Shown: in pieces, positions 41,593 to 50,663 of the stretch
Position numbering within the stretch: the stretch's first letter is position 1
Layout of the letters: each line of letters opens with the position of its first letter
Source: an uncultured Bacteroides sp.
GTDB lineage: Bacteria; Bacteroidota; Bacteroidia; Bacteroidales; Bacteroidaceae
Direction of reading: 5' to 3'
Length of the DNA: 64,000 bases
Assembly (NCBI GenBank): GCA_900544075.1
Contig: UQTJ01000013.1
Location: 1 to 64,000, forward strand
The notes under the pieces: generated by a model
Database searches by the model: none
What the model was told of the DNA's origin: nothing
Seen by the model: the letters and a program-made list of their open reading frames with translations, nothing else
Made by a program: the position numbers and the translations under genes

Positions 41593-41709
41593 TTATCCTT
41601 GACGTTGTTTATACTTAGGATTTTTCTTGTTAATAACATACAAACGGCCATTACGTCTAACGATCTTACATTCCGGCGTACGTTTTTTTAATGAAGCTCT
41701 TACTTTCAT
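41593..41709 (-). CDS. rpmJ: 50S ribosomal protein L36
   Basis: 38 residues, read by hand on the minus strand: it begins MKVRASLKKRTPECKIVRR and ends NPKYKQRQG. Only one Cys of the usual zinc set (C14) remains, so this is the zinc-free form. It lies between infA and rpsM, the standard position. Confidence 0.93.
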   Translation of the reverse strand: MKVRASLKKRTPECKIVRRNGRLYVINKKNPKYKQRQG

Positions 41710-41723
41710 ATCTTAATTTTCTA

Positions 41724-41942
41724 TTATTTGTATCTAAAAACAATTCTTCCCTTTGATAAATCATATGGTGACATCTCAACTCTCACCTTATCACCAGGAA
41801 GGATTTTTATGTAATGCATTCTCATTTTACCAGAAATATGAGCAGTAATCTCATGTCCGTTTTCTAGTTCAACACGAAACATTGCATTTGACAATGCTTC
41901 AACAATTACACCATCTTGTTCTATTGCAGATTGTTTTGCCAT
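41724..41942 (-). CDS. infA: Translation initiation factor IF-1
   Basis: 72 residues, a single OB fold: GVIVEALSNAMFRVELENGHEITAHISGKMR and DKVRVEMSPYDLSKGRIVFRYK. Binds the A site of the 30S subunit at initiation. Located between map and rpmJ, 10 bases after map. Confidence 0.98.
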   Translation of the reverse strand: MAKQSAIEQDGVIVEALSNAMFRVELENGHEITAHISGKMRMHYIKILPGDKVRVEMSPYDLSKGRIVFRYK

Positions 41943-41952
41943 ATTAATTTAC

Positions 41953-42741
41953 TTATTCTCCTAAAACTTTTTCTATAAATTCAAATGATGATAGTATATC
42001 AGCGGCATCCAAACCTACAGCAACTGTATGCTCGAAGTGTGCTGCCATACTTTTATCTCTTGTTCTGACTGACCAGTTATCATTTTCCAGATAAACTTTT
42101 CTGTCGCCAAGAGTTATCATAGGTTCAATAGCCAGGCACATTCCTTTTTTTAGTAATGGACCACTTCCTCTCTTACCATAGTTTGGGACTGCCGGATCTT
42201 CATGCATATCTTTGCCTATTCCGTGACCAACAAATTCCCTTACTACTCCATAACCATTGGACTCGCAATGATTCTGTATTGCATAGCCTATATCTCCGAT
42301 TCGCTTTCCGTGCACTGCATTTTGAATACCTAAATACAATGCTTCTTTTGTAACCTTTAGTAACTGCTTAATTTCTGCACTTACTTCTCCTACCGTAAAC
42401 GTATAAGCAGAATCCCCACAAAAACCGTTCAGAAATGTTCCACAATCAACAGAAACGATATCACCATCTTTTAACGGTTCGTCATTTGGTATTCCATGAA
42501 CGACCTGACTATTAACAGAAGTACAAATACTTGCAGGGAATGGACCTCCATATGGATTAGGGAATCCCTTAAAAGTTGGAATTGCTCCGTTATCTCGTAT
42601 GAATTCTTCAGCTACTTTATCCAATTGTCGGGTAGTGACACCTGGTTTTATTAACTTAGCAACTTCTGCCAGAGTTCTTCCGACAAGAAGATTACTCTGA
42701 CGAAGTAGCTCTATTTCATCATCTGTTTTTAGAATTATCAT
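41953..42741 (-). CDS. map: Methionine aminopeptidase, type I
   Basis: 262 residues. Removes the initiator Met from new proteins. Metal ligands are visible: Asp pair in VSVDCGTFLNGFCGDSAYTF (near 97 and 108), His in VGHGIGKDMHEDP (near 171), Glu in AIEPMITLG (near 204) and Glu in FEHTVAV (near 237). Encoded between secY and infA. Confidence 0.97.
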   Translation of the reverse strand: MIILKTDDEIELLRQSNLLVGRTLAEVAKLIKPGVTTRQLDKVAEEFIRDNGAIPTFKGFPNPYGGPFPASICTSVNSQVVHGIPNDEPLKDGDIVSVDCGTFLNGFCGDSAYTFTVGEVSAEIKQLLKVTKEALYLGIQNAVHGKRIGDIGYAIQNHCESNGYGVVREFVGHGIGKDMHEDPAVPNYGKRGSGPLLKKGMCLAIEPMITLGDRKVYLENDNWSVRTRDKSMAAHFEHTVAVGLDAADILSSFEFIEKVLGE

Positions 42742-42747
42742 AGAGTA

Positions 42748-44094
42748 TTAATAAGCTGCTACATTACCTGAACGGCCACGAATTCTTCCTGAGCTCAACA
42801 AACCATCGTAATGTCTCATCAATAGATGACTTTCAACCTGCTGCAATGTATCCAAAACGACACCAACAAGAATCAACAATGAAGTTCCTCCGAAGAACTG
42901 AGCAAATTCAGCTTGAATGCCAAAATAACCAGCAAAAGCAGGAAGTACTGCTATGATTGCCAAGAAAAGAGATCCAGGTAAAGTAATTCTTGACATAATT
43001 GTATCCAAATAGTCAGAAGTTTGTTTACCAGGCTTTATTCCAGGAATAAAACCGTTGTTTCTCTTCATATCTTCAGCCATTTGATTTGGGTTGATTGTGA
43101 TTGCTGTATAAAAATATGTAAACACAATAATCAGAATCGCAAATACCAAGTTATAGGCAAAACTTGTATGATCAATCAATGATCTCATAATACCGCTTGC
43201 ACTTTCTGTATTAGAGAATCCTATGAATGTAATAGGAATAAACATAATAGCCTGTGCAAATATTATAGGCATTACGTTTGCAGCATTTACCTTTAAAGGT
43301 ATGTATTGTCTGGCACCGCCATACTGCTTGTTACCTACAATGCGTTTTGCATACTGTACGGGGACTTTGCGAACTCCCTGAACCAACAAGATAGCAGCTG
43401 CAATAACAGCCAAAAGAGCAACAATTTCAATTATAAACATTATAACACCACCTGTTTCAGCAAGTGTAAGACGTGAAACCAATTCTCCGCCGAATGCTTG
43501 TGGAAGACGTGCTATAATACCGACCATAATGATCAGAGAAATACCGTTGCCTATACCTTTATCGGTTATTCTTTCACCCAACCAAAGGACGAACATACTG
43601 CCTGCCGCCAATATTATGGTTGATGTAATTATAAAGAAAGTCCAATCTAAAGAAGCATTAAGAGCTGGCCCTGCTTGAAATTTTAAGTTGATTAGATAAG
43701 ATGGCGCCTGGAATATCAAGATAATTAAAGTCAATATACGAGTATATTGATTTATCTTTCTTCTTCCACTTTCACCTTCTCTCTGAAGTTTCTGGAAATA
43801 CGGAACAGCAATTGCCAACAACTGAATTACGATGGAAGCCGAGATATAAGGCATGATTCCCAGCGCAAAAATTGATGCATTTGAAAATGCTCCACCAGAA
43901 AACATATTCAACAGGGCTAAAAGTCCCTCACTTGTCTGCTCATGCAATTTAGACAACATCTCAGGATTAATACCTGGCAATACAACGTATGATCCCAATC
44001 GATAAATTGCGACAAACAATATGGTAATGAGGATCCGCTTTCTCAGATCCTCAATATTCCATATATTCTTTAATGTTTCTATAGATTTTCTCAT
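42748..44094 (-). CDS. secY: Preprotein translocase subunit SecY
   Basis: 448 residues with ten membrane helices, the channel of the general secretion system. Conserved parts: RKRILITILFVAIYRLGSYV at the start, the plug region with GGAFSNASIFALGIMPYISASI, and SGRIRGRSG at the C terminus. Lies after rplO by 4 bases. Confidence 0.98.
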   Translation of the reverse strand: MRKSIETLKNIWNIEDLRKRILITILFVAIYRLGSYVVLPGINPEMLSKLHEQTSEGLLALLNMFSGGAFSNASIFALGIMPYISASIVIQLLAIAVPYFQKLQREGESGRRKINQYTRILTLIILIFQAPSYLINLKFQAGPALNASLDWTFFIITSTIILAAGSMFVLWLGERITDKGIGNGISLIIMVGIIARLPQAFGGELVSRLTLAETGGVIMFIIEIVALLAVIAAAILLVQGVRKVPVQYAKRIVGNKQYGGARQYIPLKVNAANVMPIIFAQAIMFIPITFIGFSNTESASGIMRSLIDHTSFAYNLVFAILIIVFTYFYTAITINPNQMAEDMKRNNGFIPGIKPGKQTSDYLDTIMSRITLPGSLFLAIIAVLPAFAGYFGIQAEFAQFFGGTSLLILVGVVLDTLQQVESHLLMRHYDGLLSSGRIRGRSGNVAAY

Positions 44095-44098
44095 TTAA

Positions 44099-44545
44099 TC
44101 AGAGTTTTACTGCATTACCACCAACGGCTTCGATTGCAGCTACTGCACTTTTTGAGAAAGCGTTTGCTTCAACATCAAGCTTAGTAGTTAAACTACCGTT
44201 ACCAAGAACTTTCACTAACTGGTTAGAAGAAATGTAACCTGCTTCAACTAATTCGTTGATACCAACTTTAGTCAACTGCTTAGCATCAGCCAAAGCCTGT
44301 ATAACATCAAGGTTGATAGCTTTGTATTCTACACGGTTAATATTCTTAAAGCCAAATTTCGGAACACGACGCTGAAGTGGCATCTGACCACCTTCGAATC
44401 CGATCTTCTTAGAATAACCAGATCTTGACTTTGCTCCTTTATGTCCTCTTGTAGAAGTTCCACCTAAACCAGAACCTGGACCACGACCAATTCTTTTTCT
44501 AGTTTTAATTGAACCTTCAGCAGGACGTAAACTATTTAAATTCAT
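44099..44545 (-). CDS. rplO: 50S ribosomal protein L15
   Basis: 148 residues. Starts MNLNSLRPAEGSIKTRKRIGRGPGSG, with the Gly-rich TSTRGHKGAKSRSG loop. Late assembly protein of the 50S subunit. Follows rpmD by 30 bases. Confidence 0.98.
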   Translation of the reverse strand: MNLNSLRPAEGSIKTRKRIGRGPGSGLGGTSTRGHKGAKSRSGYSKKIGFEGGQMPLQRRVPKFGFKNINRVEYKAINLDVIQALADAKQLTKVGINELVEAGYISSNQLVKVLGNGSLTTKLDVEANAFSKSAVAAIEAVGGNAVKL

Positions 44546-44575
44546 ATTGTAAAATCCTTTATAATTAACGATATA

Positions 44576-44752
44576 TTACTTAACGATTTCTACCAGGTGT
44601 TTTACCTTTTGAATCATACCAAGGATTGATGGAGTCTCTTCGTGCTCAACCACACGATTCATCTTGCGAAGACCAAGCGCATCCAAAGTTCTTTTCTGAT
44701 CTGCTGGAGCACCAATTCTGCTCTTAACTTGTTTAATCTTTATAGTTGACAT
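44576..44752 (-). CDS. rpmD: 50S ribosomal protein L30
   Basis: 58 residues, read by hand on the minus strand: begins MSTIKIKQVKSRIGAPADQK and ends KVKHLVEIVK. Contains RTLDALGLRKMNRVVEHEET, the family core. It fills the space between rpsE and rplO, its normal place. Confidence 0.95.
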   Translation of the reverse strand: MSTIKIKQVKSRIGAPADQKRTLDALGLRKMNRVVEHEETPSILGMIQKVKHLVEIVK

Positions 44753-44763
44753 GTTATTCCTCC

Positions 44764-45279
44764 TTATCCTCTAAATACTTTATCCAAACTTACACCTCTG
44801 TTCTGAGCAACCATTCTGGCATCTCTCATTTCACCCAAAGCCTTGATAGTTGCTTTAACAAGGTTGTGTGGGTTTGAAGAGCCTTTTGATTTTGCCAAGA
44901 CGTCAGTAACACCTACACTTTCCAATACCGCACGCATAGCACCACCTGCTACCACTCCAGTACCTGTTGATGCTGGTTTGATAAATACTTCAGCTCCGCC
45001 GAATTTTGCAGACTGTTCGTGAGGTACAGTTCCTTTAAGAATAGGAACACGTGTAAGGTTTTTCTTTGCTGATTCAACACCTTTAGCGATTGCTGCAGTT
45101 ACTTCACCAGCCTTACCAAGTCCCCAACCGATGATACCATCTTCATTACCTACAACTACGATTGCAGAGAAGCTAAAAGTTCTACCACCTTTTGTAACTT
45201 TAGTAACACGGTTGATTGCAACCAATCTATCTTTTAATTCAATATCGTTAGTGATCTTAACTCTGTTATTAACTGCCAT
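44764..45279 (-). CDS. rpsE: 30S ribosomal protein S5
   Basis: 171 residues. Has the S5 double-stranded RNA-binding fold with RTFSFSAIVVVGNEDGIIGWGLGKA, and the C-terminal part with GTGVVAGGAMRAVLESVGVTDV. Involved in decoding accuracy; the loop region shows no obvious resistance mutation. 6 bases after rplR. Confidence 0.98.
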   Translation of the reverse strand: MAVNNRVKITNDIELKDRLVAINRVTKVTKGGRTFSFSAIVVVGNEDGIIGWGLGKAGEVTAAIAKGVESAKKNLTRVPILKGTVPHEQSAKFGGAEVFIKPASTGTGVVAGGAMRAVLESVGVTDVLAKSKGSSNPHNLVKATIKALGEMRDARMVAQNRGVSLDKVFRG

Positions 45280-45285
45280 AATTCA

Positions 45286-45627
45286 TTAAAATTTAAGTCC
45301 ACCGTTACGAGCAGCATCAGCTACTTCTTTTACTCTCCCATGATACAAGTAACCATTACGGTCGAATACGACAGTCGTAATACCAGCTTCCTGAGCTTTC
45401 TTTGCGATCAGTTCACCAACTTTAGCAGCCTGTTCTTTCTTTGGACATGCTTCCATACCAAGAGAAGATGCAGCAGCTAATGTCTTTCCGCTCAAATCAT
45501 CAATAACCTGAACATAGATCTGCTTGTTACTTCTAAATACACTCATACGCGGACGTTCAGGAGTACCTGAAATTTTGTTGCGTACTCTATATTTGATTTT
45601 GATTCGTCTTTCTATTTTTGTTGTCAT
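45286..45627 (-). CDS. rplR: 50S ribosomal protein L18
   Basis: 113 residues with an Arg/Lys-rich start (TTKIERRIKIKYRVRNKI) and RPRMSVFRSNKQIYVQVIDD. Binds 5S rRNA with L5 and L25. The C-terminal FDRNGYLYHGRVKEVADAAR is diagnostic. Confidence 0.98.
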   Translation of the reverse strand: MTTKIERRIKIKYRVRNKISGTPERPRMSVFRSNKQIYVQVIDDLSGKTLAAASSLGMEACPKKEQAAKVGELIAKKAQEAGITTVVFDRNGYLYHGRVKEVADAARNGGLKF

Positions 45628-45648
45628 AATTATACGTATTTAAGTGAA

Positions 45649-46218
45649 TTATTTAGCACCAGCTGACTTACCAGACTTTCTACGAATTTCTTCGCCAACA
45701 AACTTAATACCTTTTCCTTTATAAGGTTCAGGCTTACGGAAAGAACGTATTTTTGAACAAACCTGACCAAGAAGTTGTTTGTCACAAGATTCCAAGATAA
45801 TAAGAGGGTTCTTATTTCTTTCAGATTTTGTTTCAACTTTTACTTCAGGTGGTAACTGCAAAAATATATTGTGTGTATAACCTAATGCAAAATCAATGAT
45901 GTTTCCATTATTAGAAGCACGATAACCCACACCAACAAGTTCCAATTCTTTCTTATAACCCTGAGAAACTCCGACTACCATGTTGTTAATCAAGGCACGG
46001 TACAAACCGTGGAAAGCGTGACGCTGTTTTGGATTATCCAATAATGCGTTTTCATTCTCAGTCAATACAACGTGACCGTCAGCAATTTCAACATTTATAG
46101 AAGGATCTACAAACTGATTCAATTCACCTTTAGGGCCTTTTACGTTTACCACATTATCCTTAAGAGTAACTGTTACTCCTGAAGGAATTGAAATAGGCAA
46201 TTTACCAATTCTTGACAT
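45649..46218 (-). CDS. rplF: 50S ribosomal protein L6
   Basis: 189 residues. Two related domains; begins MSRIGKLPISIPSGV, and the C-terminal rRNA-binding region is FRKPEPYKGKGIKFVGEEIRRK. Located near the factor-binding site of the 50S subunit. Confidence 0.98.
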   Translation of the reverse strand: MSRIGKLPISIPSGVTVTLKDNVVNVKGPKGELNQFVDPSINVEIADGHVVLTENENALLDNPKQRHAFHGLYRALINNMVVGVSQGYKKELELVGVGYRASNNGNIIDFALGYTHNIFLQLPPEVKVETKSERNKNPLIILESCDKQLLGQVCSKIRSFRKPEPYKGKGIKFVGEEIRRKSGKSAGAK

Positions 46219-46233
46219 AGATAATCCTCCTAA

Positions 46234-46629
46234 TTAATATACATAACAAAGAACTTCACCACCGATTTTCAAATCTGCAGCTTCTTTGTTAGTCATTACA
46301 CCTTTTGAAGTAGATATAATAGCTATACCTAATCCATTAATAACTCTCGGCATGTCTTTGTAACCAGTGTATTTACGCATACCTGGAGTAGAAACTCTGA
46401 TAAGTTTCTTGATAGCGTTAACTTTGTTAACATTATCATACTTCAAAGCCACTTTGATTGTACCCTGAGGACCATCTTCTACAAACTTGTAGTTCAAAAT
46501 GTACCCCTTGTCAAACAAGATCTTAGTGATCTCTTTTTTCAAATTAGATGCAGGCACTTCAACTACTCTGTGCTTTGCACTAATCGCATTTCTCAATCTT
46601 GTGAGATAATCTGCTATTGGATCTGTCAT
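46234..46629 (-). CDS. rpsH: 30S ribosomal protein S8
   Basis: 131 residues. Starts MTDPIADYLTRLRNAISAKHR and ends GIAIISTSKGVMTNKEA...GEVLCYVY. A primary 16S-binding protein; in E. coli it represses the spc operon. A 57-base gap separates it from rpsN. Confidence 0.98.
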   Translation of the reverse strand: MTDPIADYLTRLRNAISAKHRVVEVPASNLKKEITKILFDKGYILNYKFVEDGPQGTIKVALKYDNVNKVNAIKKLIRVSTPGMRKYTGYKDMPRVINGLGIAIISTSKGVMTNKEAADLKIGGEVLCYVY

Positions 46630-46686
46630 AAAATAAAATTGTTAAATTAATCAGGACTACCCTGACAATATTTAATAATAAAAAAA

Positions 46687-46986
46687 TTACCAGCTAGCTT
46701 TCTTTACACCCGGAATCAAACCGTTAGAAGCCATTTCACGGAACTGAATACGTGAAATTCCGAACTGACGCATATATCCTTTTGGACGTCCTGTAAGTTT
46801 GCAACGGTTGTGCAAACGAATAGGATTAGAGTTCTTAGGAAGATCCTGTAACTTCTGAGCAGCTTCAAAAGCTTCTACAGGGTCGCCAGTGTTAACGATT
46901 TTCTTGAGTGCAGCACGCTTCTCAGCATATTTTGCAACAAGTTTAGCTCTTTTTACTTCACGAGCTTTCATTGATTCTTTTGCCAT
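46687..46986 (-). CDS. rpsN: 30S ribosomal protein S14
   Basis: 99 residues, the long zinc-free form (C- type). Contains RLHNRCKLTGRPKGYMRQFGI, the conserved C-terminal core, ending GVKKASW. Head protein of the 30S subunit. 6 bases after rplE. Confidence 0.98.
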   Translation of the reverse strand: MAKESMKAREVKRAKLVAKYAEKRAALKKIVNTGDPVEAFEAAQKLQDLPKNSNPIRLHNRCKLTGRPKGYMRQFGISRIQFREMASNGLIPGVKKASW

Positions 46987-46992
46987 AGCTTA

Positions 46993-47550
46993 TCAATCTT
47001 TTTTAGCGTTTTTAAACGGTAAACCGAATTCTTTCAAAAGAGCATATCCTTCTTCGTCAGTCTGAGCAGAAGTCACAAATGTGATATTCATACCCAAAAT
47101 CTTAGTGATGCTATCGATGTTGATTTCAGGGAAGATAATCTGTTCCTGAATACCCAAAGTATAATTACCTCTACCATCGAACTTGCTTTCAATACCTTTG
47201 AAGTCACGGATACGTGGCAAAGCAACACGTACAAGTTTTTCAAGGAATTCATACATTCTCTCACGACGCAAAGTTACCATAACACCAATAGGCATTTTCT
47301 TACGTAACTTGAAGTTTGCGATATCCTTACGAGATACAGTTGCTACAGCTTTCTGACCTGTTATTGCAGTCAATTCATTGATAGCAACGTCTATGATCTT
47401 CTTATCGGCTACAGCCATTCCTAATCCTTGATTGATAACAATCTTTTTAAGAACAGGAATCTGCATTGTCGAAGAATACTGGAATTGATTCTTCAATGCT
47501 GGAGCTATACGCTCAGCATATTCTTTCTTAAGGCTTGCAGTATTACTCAT
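46993..47550 (-). CDS. rplE: 50S ribosomal protein L5
   Basis: 185 residues. Contains QIPVLKKIVINQGLGMAVADKK and RRERMYEFLEKLVRVALPRIRDF. Binds 5S rRNA and forms the central protuberance bridge. 3 bases after rplX. Confidence 0.98.
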   Translation of the reverse strand: MSNTASLKKEYAERIAPALKNQFQYSSTMQIPVLKKIVINQGLGMAVADKKIIDVAINELTAITGQKAVATVSRKDIANFKLRKKMPIGVMVTLRRERMYEFLEKLVRVALPRIRDFKGIESKFDGRGNYTLGIQEQIIFPEINIDSITKILGMNITFVTSAQTDEEGYALLKEFGLPFKNAKKD

Positions 47551-47553
47551 TTA

Positions 47554-47874
47554 TTAGATCTCCTCTCCTGATTTTTTAGCATAACGAACAAATGTTCTAC
47601 CGTCAGAACTTTCTCTTCTACCAATACGTGTTGGTTTACCTGTTTTAGGATCAACAGGGTTCAAATTAGAAATGTGAATAGGAGCTTCCTGTTTCACAAT
47701 TCCTCCCTGAGGGTTCTTAGCGTTAGGCTTAGTACTTTTTGATACCATGTTGATACCTTCAACTAAAGCACGTCCTTCTTTAACAAGAACTTTCAACACA
47801 CGTCCAGTTTTACCTTTATCTTCACCAGAGTTAACGTAAACTGTATCGCCTTTTTTAATATGTAATTTACTCAT
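47554..47874 (-). CDS. rplX: 50S ribosomal protein L24
   Basis: 106 residues. KOW motif near the start (KKGDTVYVNSGEDKGKTGRVL), then GINMVSKSTKPNAKNPQGGIV. An initiator of 50S assembly. Confidence 0.98.
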   Translation of the reverse strand: MSKLHIKKGDTVYVNSGEDKGKTGRVLKVLVKEGRALVEGINMVSKSTKPNAKNPQGGIVKQEAPIHISNLNPVDPKTGKPTRIGRRESSDGRTFVRYAKKSGEEI

Positions 47875-47893
47875 TACTTAAATCTTTACAAAA

Positions 47894-48259
47894 TTAAAGT
47901 ACTTCAGGTGCCAAAGAAACAACTTTCATGTTTGCATTACGCAATTCTCTCGCAACCGGACCAAAGATACGACTTCCTCTAATTTCACCAGCGTTATTAA
48001 GCAATACGCAAGCATTATCATCAAAACGAATGTAAGAACCGTCAGCACGACGAATTTCTTTCTTAGTACGTACGATCAGGGCTTTTGATACGGCACCTTT
48101 TTTAACATCACTTGAAGGGATTACACTCTTTATTGAAACTACAATAACATCCCCAACAGAGGCATAACGTCTTTTTGTACCTCCCAAAACACGGATACAA
48201 AGAGCTTCTTTTGCACCACTGTTGTCACACACTGTAAGTCTTGATTCTGTCTGTATCAT
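47894..48259 (-). CDS. rplN: 50S ribosomal protein L14
   Basis: 121 residues. Starts MIQTESRLTVCDNSGAKEALC and ends NANMKVVSLAPEVL. Universally conserved beta-barrel protein near the L14-30S bridge. 2 bases after rpsQ. Confidence 0.98.
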   Translation of the reverse strand: MIQTESRLTVCDNSGAKEALCIRVLGGTKRRYASVGDVIVVSIKSVIPSSDVKKGAVSKALIVRTKKEIRRADGSYIRFDDNACVLLNNAGEIRGSRIFGPVARELRNANMKVVSLAPEVL

Positions 48260-48261
48260 GA

Positions 48262-48519
48262 TTACTTAGCTCTTTCAATAATTTCAACTAATCTCCATCT
48301 CTTAGTTTTGCTCAATGGACGAGTTTCCATGATACGAACTGTATCACCAAGAAGACATTCATTCTTCTCATCATGAGCATGGTATTTCTTCGTTTTGCTA
48401 ACGAACTTACCATAAATAGGGTGTTTCTCCTTAAACTTAGCAGCAACAGTAATGGTCTTATCCATCTTGTTGCTTACTACAACACCAGTTCTTTCTTTTC
48501 TTAAATTTCTAACTTCCAT
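48262..48519 (-). CDS. rpsQ: 30S ribosomal protein S17
   Basis: 85 residues from the ATG at 48519 (MEVRNLRKERTGVVVSNKMD), an OB-fold primary 16S-binding protein. An in-frame ATG at 48528 would add three residues; I prefer the conserved start. It follows rpmC closely. Confidence 0.93.
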   Translation of the reverse strand: MEVRNLRKERTGVVVSNKMDKTITVAAKFKEKHPIYGKFVSKTKKYHAHDEKNECLLGDTVRIMETRPLSKTKRWRLVEIIERAK

Positions 48520-48530
48520 GTGGACCATTA

Positions 48531-48725
48531 TTATTTGTTAAGTTCTCTCTGACGCAACTCTGTCTTCATTCTTGCGATAGTTCTGCGCAATTGTTTAATC
48601 TGAGCAGGATTTGCCACTGGAGAGATTGAATGATTCAAAACCATTTGTTTGTAATTAGCTTCTTCAGTCTGAATTCTTTCAGCTAATTCGCTAGTAGCTA
48701 TTTCTCTTATTTCTGCAATCTTCAT
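48531..48725 (-). CDS. rpmC: 50S ribosomal protein L29
   Basis: 64 residues, two helices. Starts MKIAEIREIATSELAERIQ and has QIKQLRRTIARMKTELRQRE. Located at the polypeptide exit tunnel. 7 bases after rplP. Confidence 0.97.
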   Translation of the reverse strand: MKIAEIREIATSELAERIQTEEANYKQMVLNHSISPVANPAQIKQLRRTIARMKTELRQRELNK

Positions 48726-48732
48726 ATCTCAA

Positions 48733-49164
48733 TTAAGCATTTTGACTTGCGTCGTAATCACGTCTAACAATAAACTTAGTTGTAACTGGAAGTTTCTGAG
48801 CTGCAAGGCGCAGAGCTTCTTTAGCTATATCAAAAGGAACTCCTTCAACTTCAATCAGGATACGTCCTGGAGTTACAGGAGCAACAAATCCTTCTGGTGA
48901 ACCTTTACCCTTACCCATACGCACGTCAGCAGGTTTACGAGTAATTGGTTTATCAGGGAAAATACGAATCCATATCTGACCCTGACGCTGCATATATCTT
49001 GTTACAGCAATACGAGCTGCTTCAATCTGACGTCCAGTGATCCATTTAGTCTGCAATGACTTGATACCAAAAGTACCGAAAGCCAGCAGATGTCCTCTCT
49101 GGGCATTACCTTTAGCGCTACCTTTCTGCTGTCTTCTGAATTTTGTCTTTTTCGGTTGTAACAT
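48733..49164 (-). CDS. rplP: 50S ribosomal protein L16
   Basis: 143 residues. Starts MLQPKKTKFRRQQKGSAKG, with GRQIEAARIAVTRYMQRQGQIW and MGKGKGSPEGFVAPV, the conserved loop near the A site. Follows rpsC by 21 bases. Confidence 0.98.
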   Translation of the reverse strand: MLQPKKTKFRRQQKGSAKGNAQRGHLLAFGTFGIKSLQTKWITGRQIEAARIAVTRYMQRQGQIWIRIFPDKPITRKPADVRMGKGKGSPEGFVAPVTPGRILIEVEGVPFDIAKEALRLAAQKLPVTTKFIVRRDYDASQNA

Positions 49165-49185
49165 AATTCCTAAAATTCAAATTCG

Positions 49186-49917
49186 TTAGCGATTGTTGTT
49201 TCTTTTCTTACGGAAATTCTTTCCACCATTGTTTGAACCGTTGTTACGGCCAGTTTCCTTTGTCTGAGTGAAGTTAGGAGCCAACTCACGTTTTCCATAA
49301 ACTTCGCCACGGCAAATCCATACTTTGATACCCAGCAAACCAACTTTAGTCAAAGCTTCAGCATGACAATAGTCGATATCTGCACGGAAAGTATGAAGTG
49401 GAGTACGTCCTTCTTTATACATTTCAGAACGTGCCATTTCAGCACCGTTCAAACGTCCAGAGATAAGAACTTTGATACCTTCTGCACCCATACGCATTGT
49501 GTTGGCAATAGCTGTTTTGATGGCGCGTCTGTAAGCGATCTTACCTTCTACCTGGCGTGCTATATTGTTTGCAACAATCACAGCGTCTAACTCAGGTCTT
49601 TTAACTTCAAAGATATTGATCTGAATATCCTTATCAGTGATCTTCTTCAACTCTTCCTTCAACTTGTCAACTTCCTGACCACCTTTACCTATGATAATAC
49701 CTGGACGAGCAGTGCATACAGTGATTGTCACCAATTTCAGAGTACGTTCAATTACAATTCTTGAAACGCTAGCTTTAGCTAGTCTGGCATTCAAGTACTT
49801 ACGGATTTTGCTATCTTCGAGCAAAGCGTCACCATAATTTTTGCCACCGTACCAATTTGAATCCCATCCTCTGATAATTCCTAAACGGTTGCTTATCGGA
49901 TTAACTTTCTGTCCCAT
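49186..49917 (-). CDS. rpsC: 30S ribosomal protein S3
   Basis: 243 residues. KH domain with RPGIIIGKGGQEVDKLKEEL near residue 66, then GVKVWI-type C-terminal domain (LLGIKVWICRGEVYGKRE). The last 25 residues are a Asn/Gly/Lys-rich tail (NNGGKNFRKKRNNNR), an extension seen in Bacteroidetes. Part of the mRNA entry helicase site. Confidence 0.98.
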   Translation of the reverse strand: MGQKVNPISNRLGIIRGWDSNWYGGKNYGDALLEDSKIRKYLNARLAKASVSRIVIERTLKLVTITVCTARPGIIIGKGGQEVDKLKEELKKITDKDIQINIFEVKRPELDAVIVANNIARQVEGKIAYRRAIKTAIANTMRMGAEGIKVLISGRLNGAEMARSEMYKEGRTPLHTFRADIDYCHAEALTKVGLLGIKVWICRGEVYGKRELAPNFTQTKETGRNNGSNNGGKNFRKKRNNNR

Positions 49918-49923
49918 CTACTC

Positions 49924-50334
49924 TTAATTTTGATTATCATTAGTATTCTTAGAATCAACGAACAAAGTTACGTGATTTGAGCGTTTTCGAATTCTGTAAC
50001 CTCTACCCTGTGGAGCTGGTCTCATTCTCTTAAGAGTTGCACCACCATCAACATAAATCTTAGTTACAAACAATTCGCCGCTTTCAGCTTTACGTTCGTT
50101 TTTCTGTTCCCAGTTAGCAATAGCAGAGCGTAATAATTTTTCCACTCTTGCAGAAGCTTCTTTAGAAGAAAACTTCAGTACACCAAGTGCTCTGTTAACC
50201 TCCATTCCGCGAATCATGTCAGCCACAAGACGCATTTTACGAGGAGAAGTAGGCACATTCTGCAACTTGGCAAAATACATGGTCTTAAGGGCTTCTTTTC
50301 TTTTTTCAGCCGATATTTTTTTTCTTGCTCCCAT
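49924..50334 (-). CDS. rplV: 50S ribosomal protein L22
   Basis: 136 residues. Contains TSPRKMRLVADMIRGMEVNRAL and the long tunnel-lining loop with MRPAPQGRGYRIRKRSNHV. The loop looks wild type with no indel of the sort linked to macrolide resistance. 6 bases after rpsC (upstream in transcription). Confidence 0.98.
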   Translation of the reverse strand: MGARKKISAEKRKEALKTMYFAKLQNVPTSPRKMRLVADMIRGMEVNRALGVLKFSSKEASARVEKLLRSAIANWEQKNERKAESGELFVTKIYVDGGATLKRMRPAPQGRGYRIRKRSNHVTLFVDSKNTNDNQN

Positions 50335-50371
50335 TATTATTTACTTTATTATTTTTCAAATAAGTTTCCCG

Positions 50372-50641
50372 TTATTTTTTCTTATTACCGGCATGGCCAC
50401 GGAATGTACGAGTTGGTGAGAATTCACCAAGCTTGTGTCCAACCATGTTTTCAGTAACATACACAGGAATAAATTTGTTACCGTTGTGAACTGCAATAGT
50501 ATGCCCTACGAAATCTGGGGAAATCATTGAAGCTCTAGCCCAAGTCTTAACAACTGATTTCTTGCCGCTTTCATTCATAGCAAGCACCTTCTTTTCCAGT
50601 TTTACATTAATATATGGACCTTTTTTTAATGAACGACTCAT
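50372..50641 (-). CDS. rpsS: 30S ribosomal protein S19
   Basis: 89 residues. Starts MSRSLKKGPYINVKLEKKV and ends EFSPTRTFRGHAGNKKK. 30S head protein. 37 bases before rplV. Confidence 0.98.
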   Translation of the reverse strand: MSRSLKKGPYINVKLEKKVLAMNESGKKSVVKTWARASMISPDFVGHTIAVHNGNKFIPVYVTENMVGHKLGEFSPTRTFRGHAGNKKK

Positions 50642-50663
50642 AATTTACTCAATTAATCAGTTA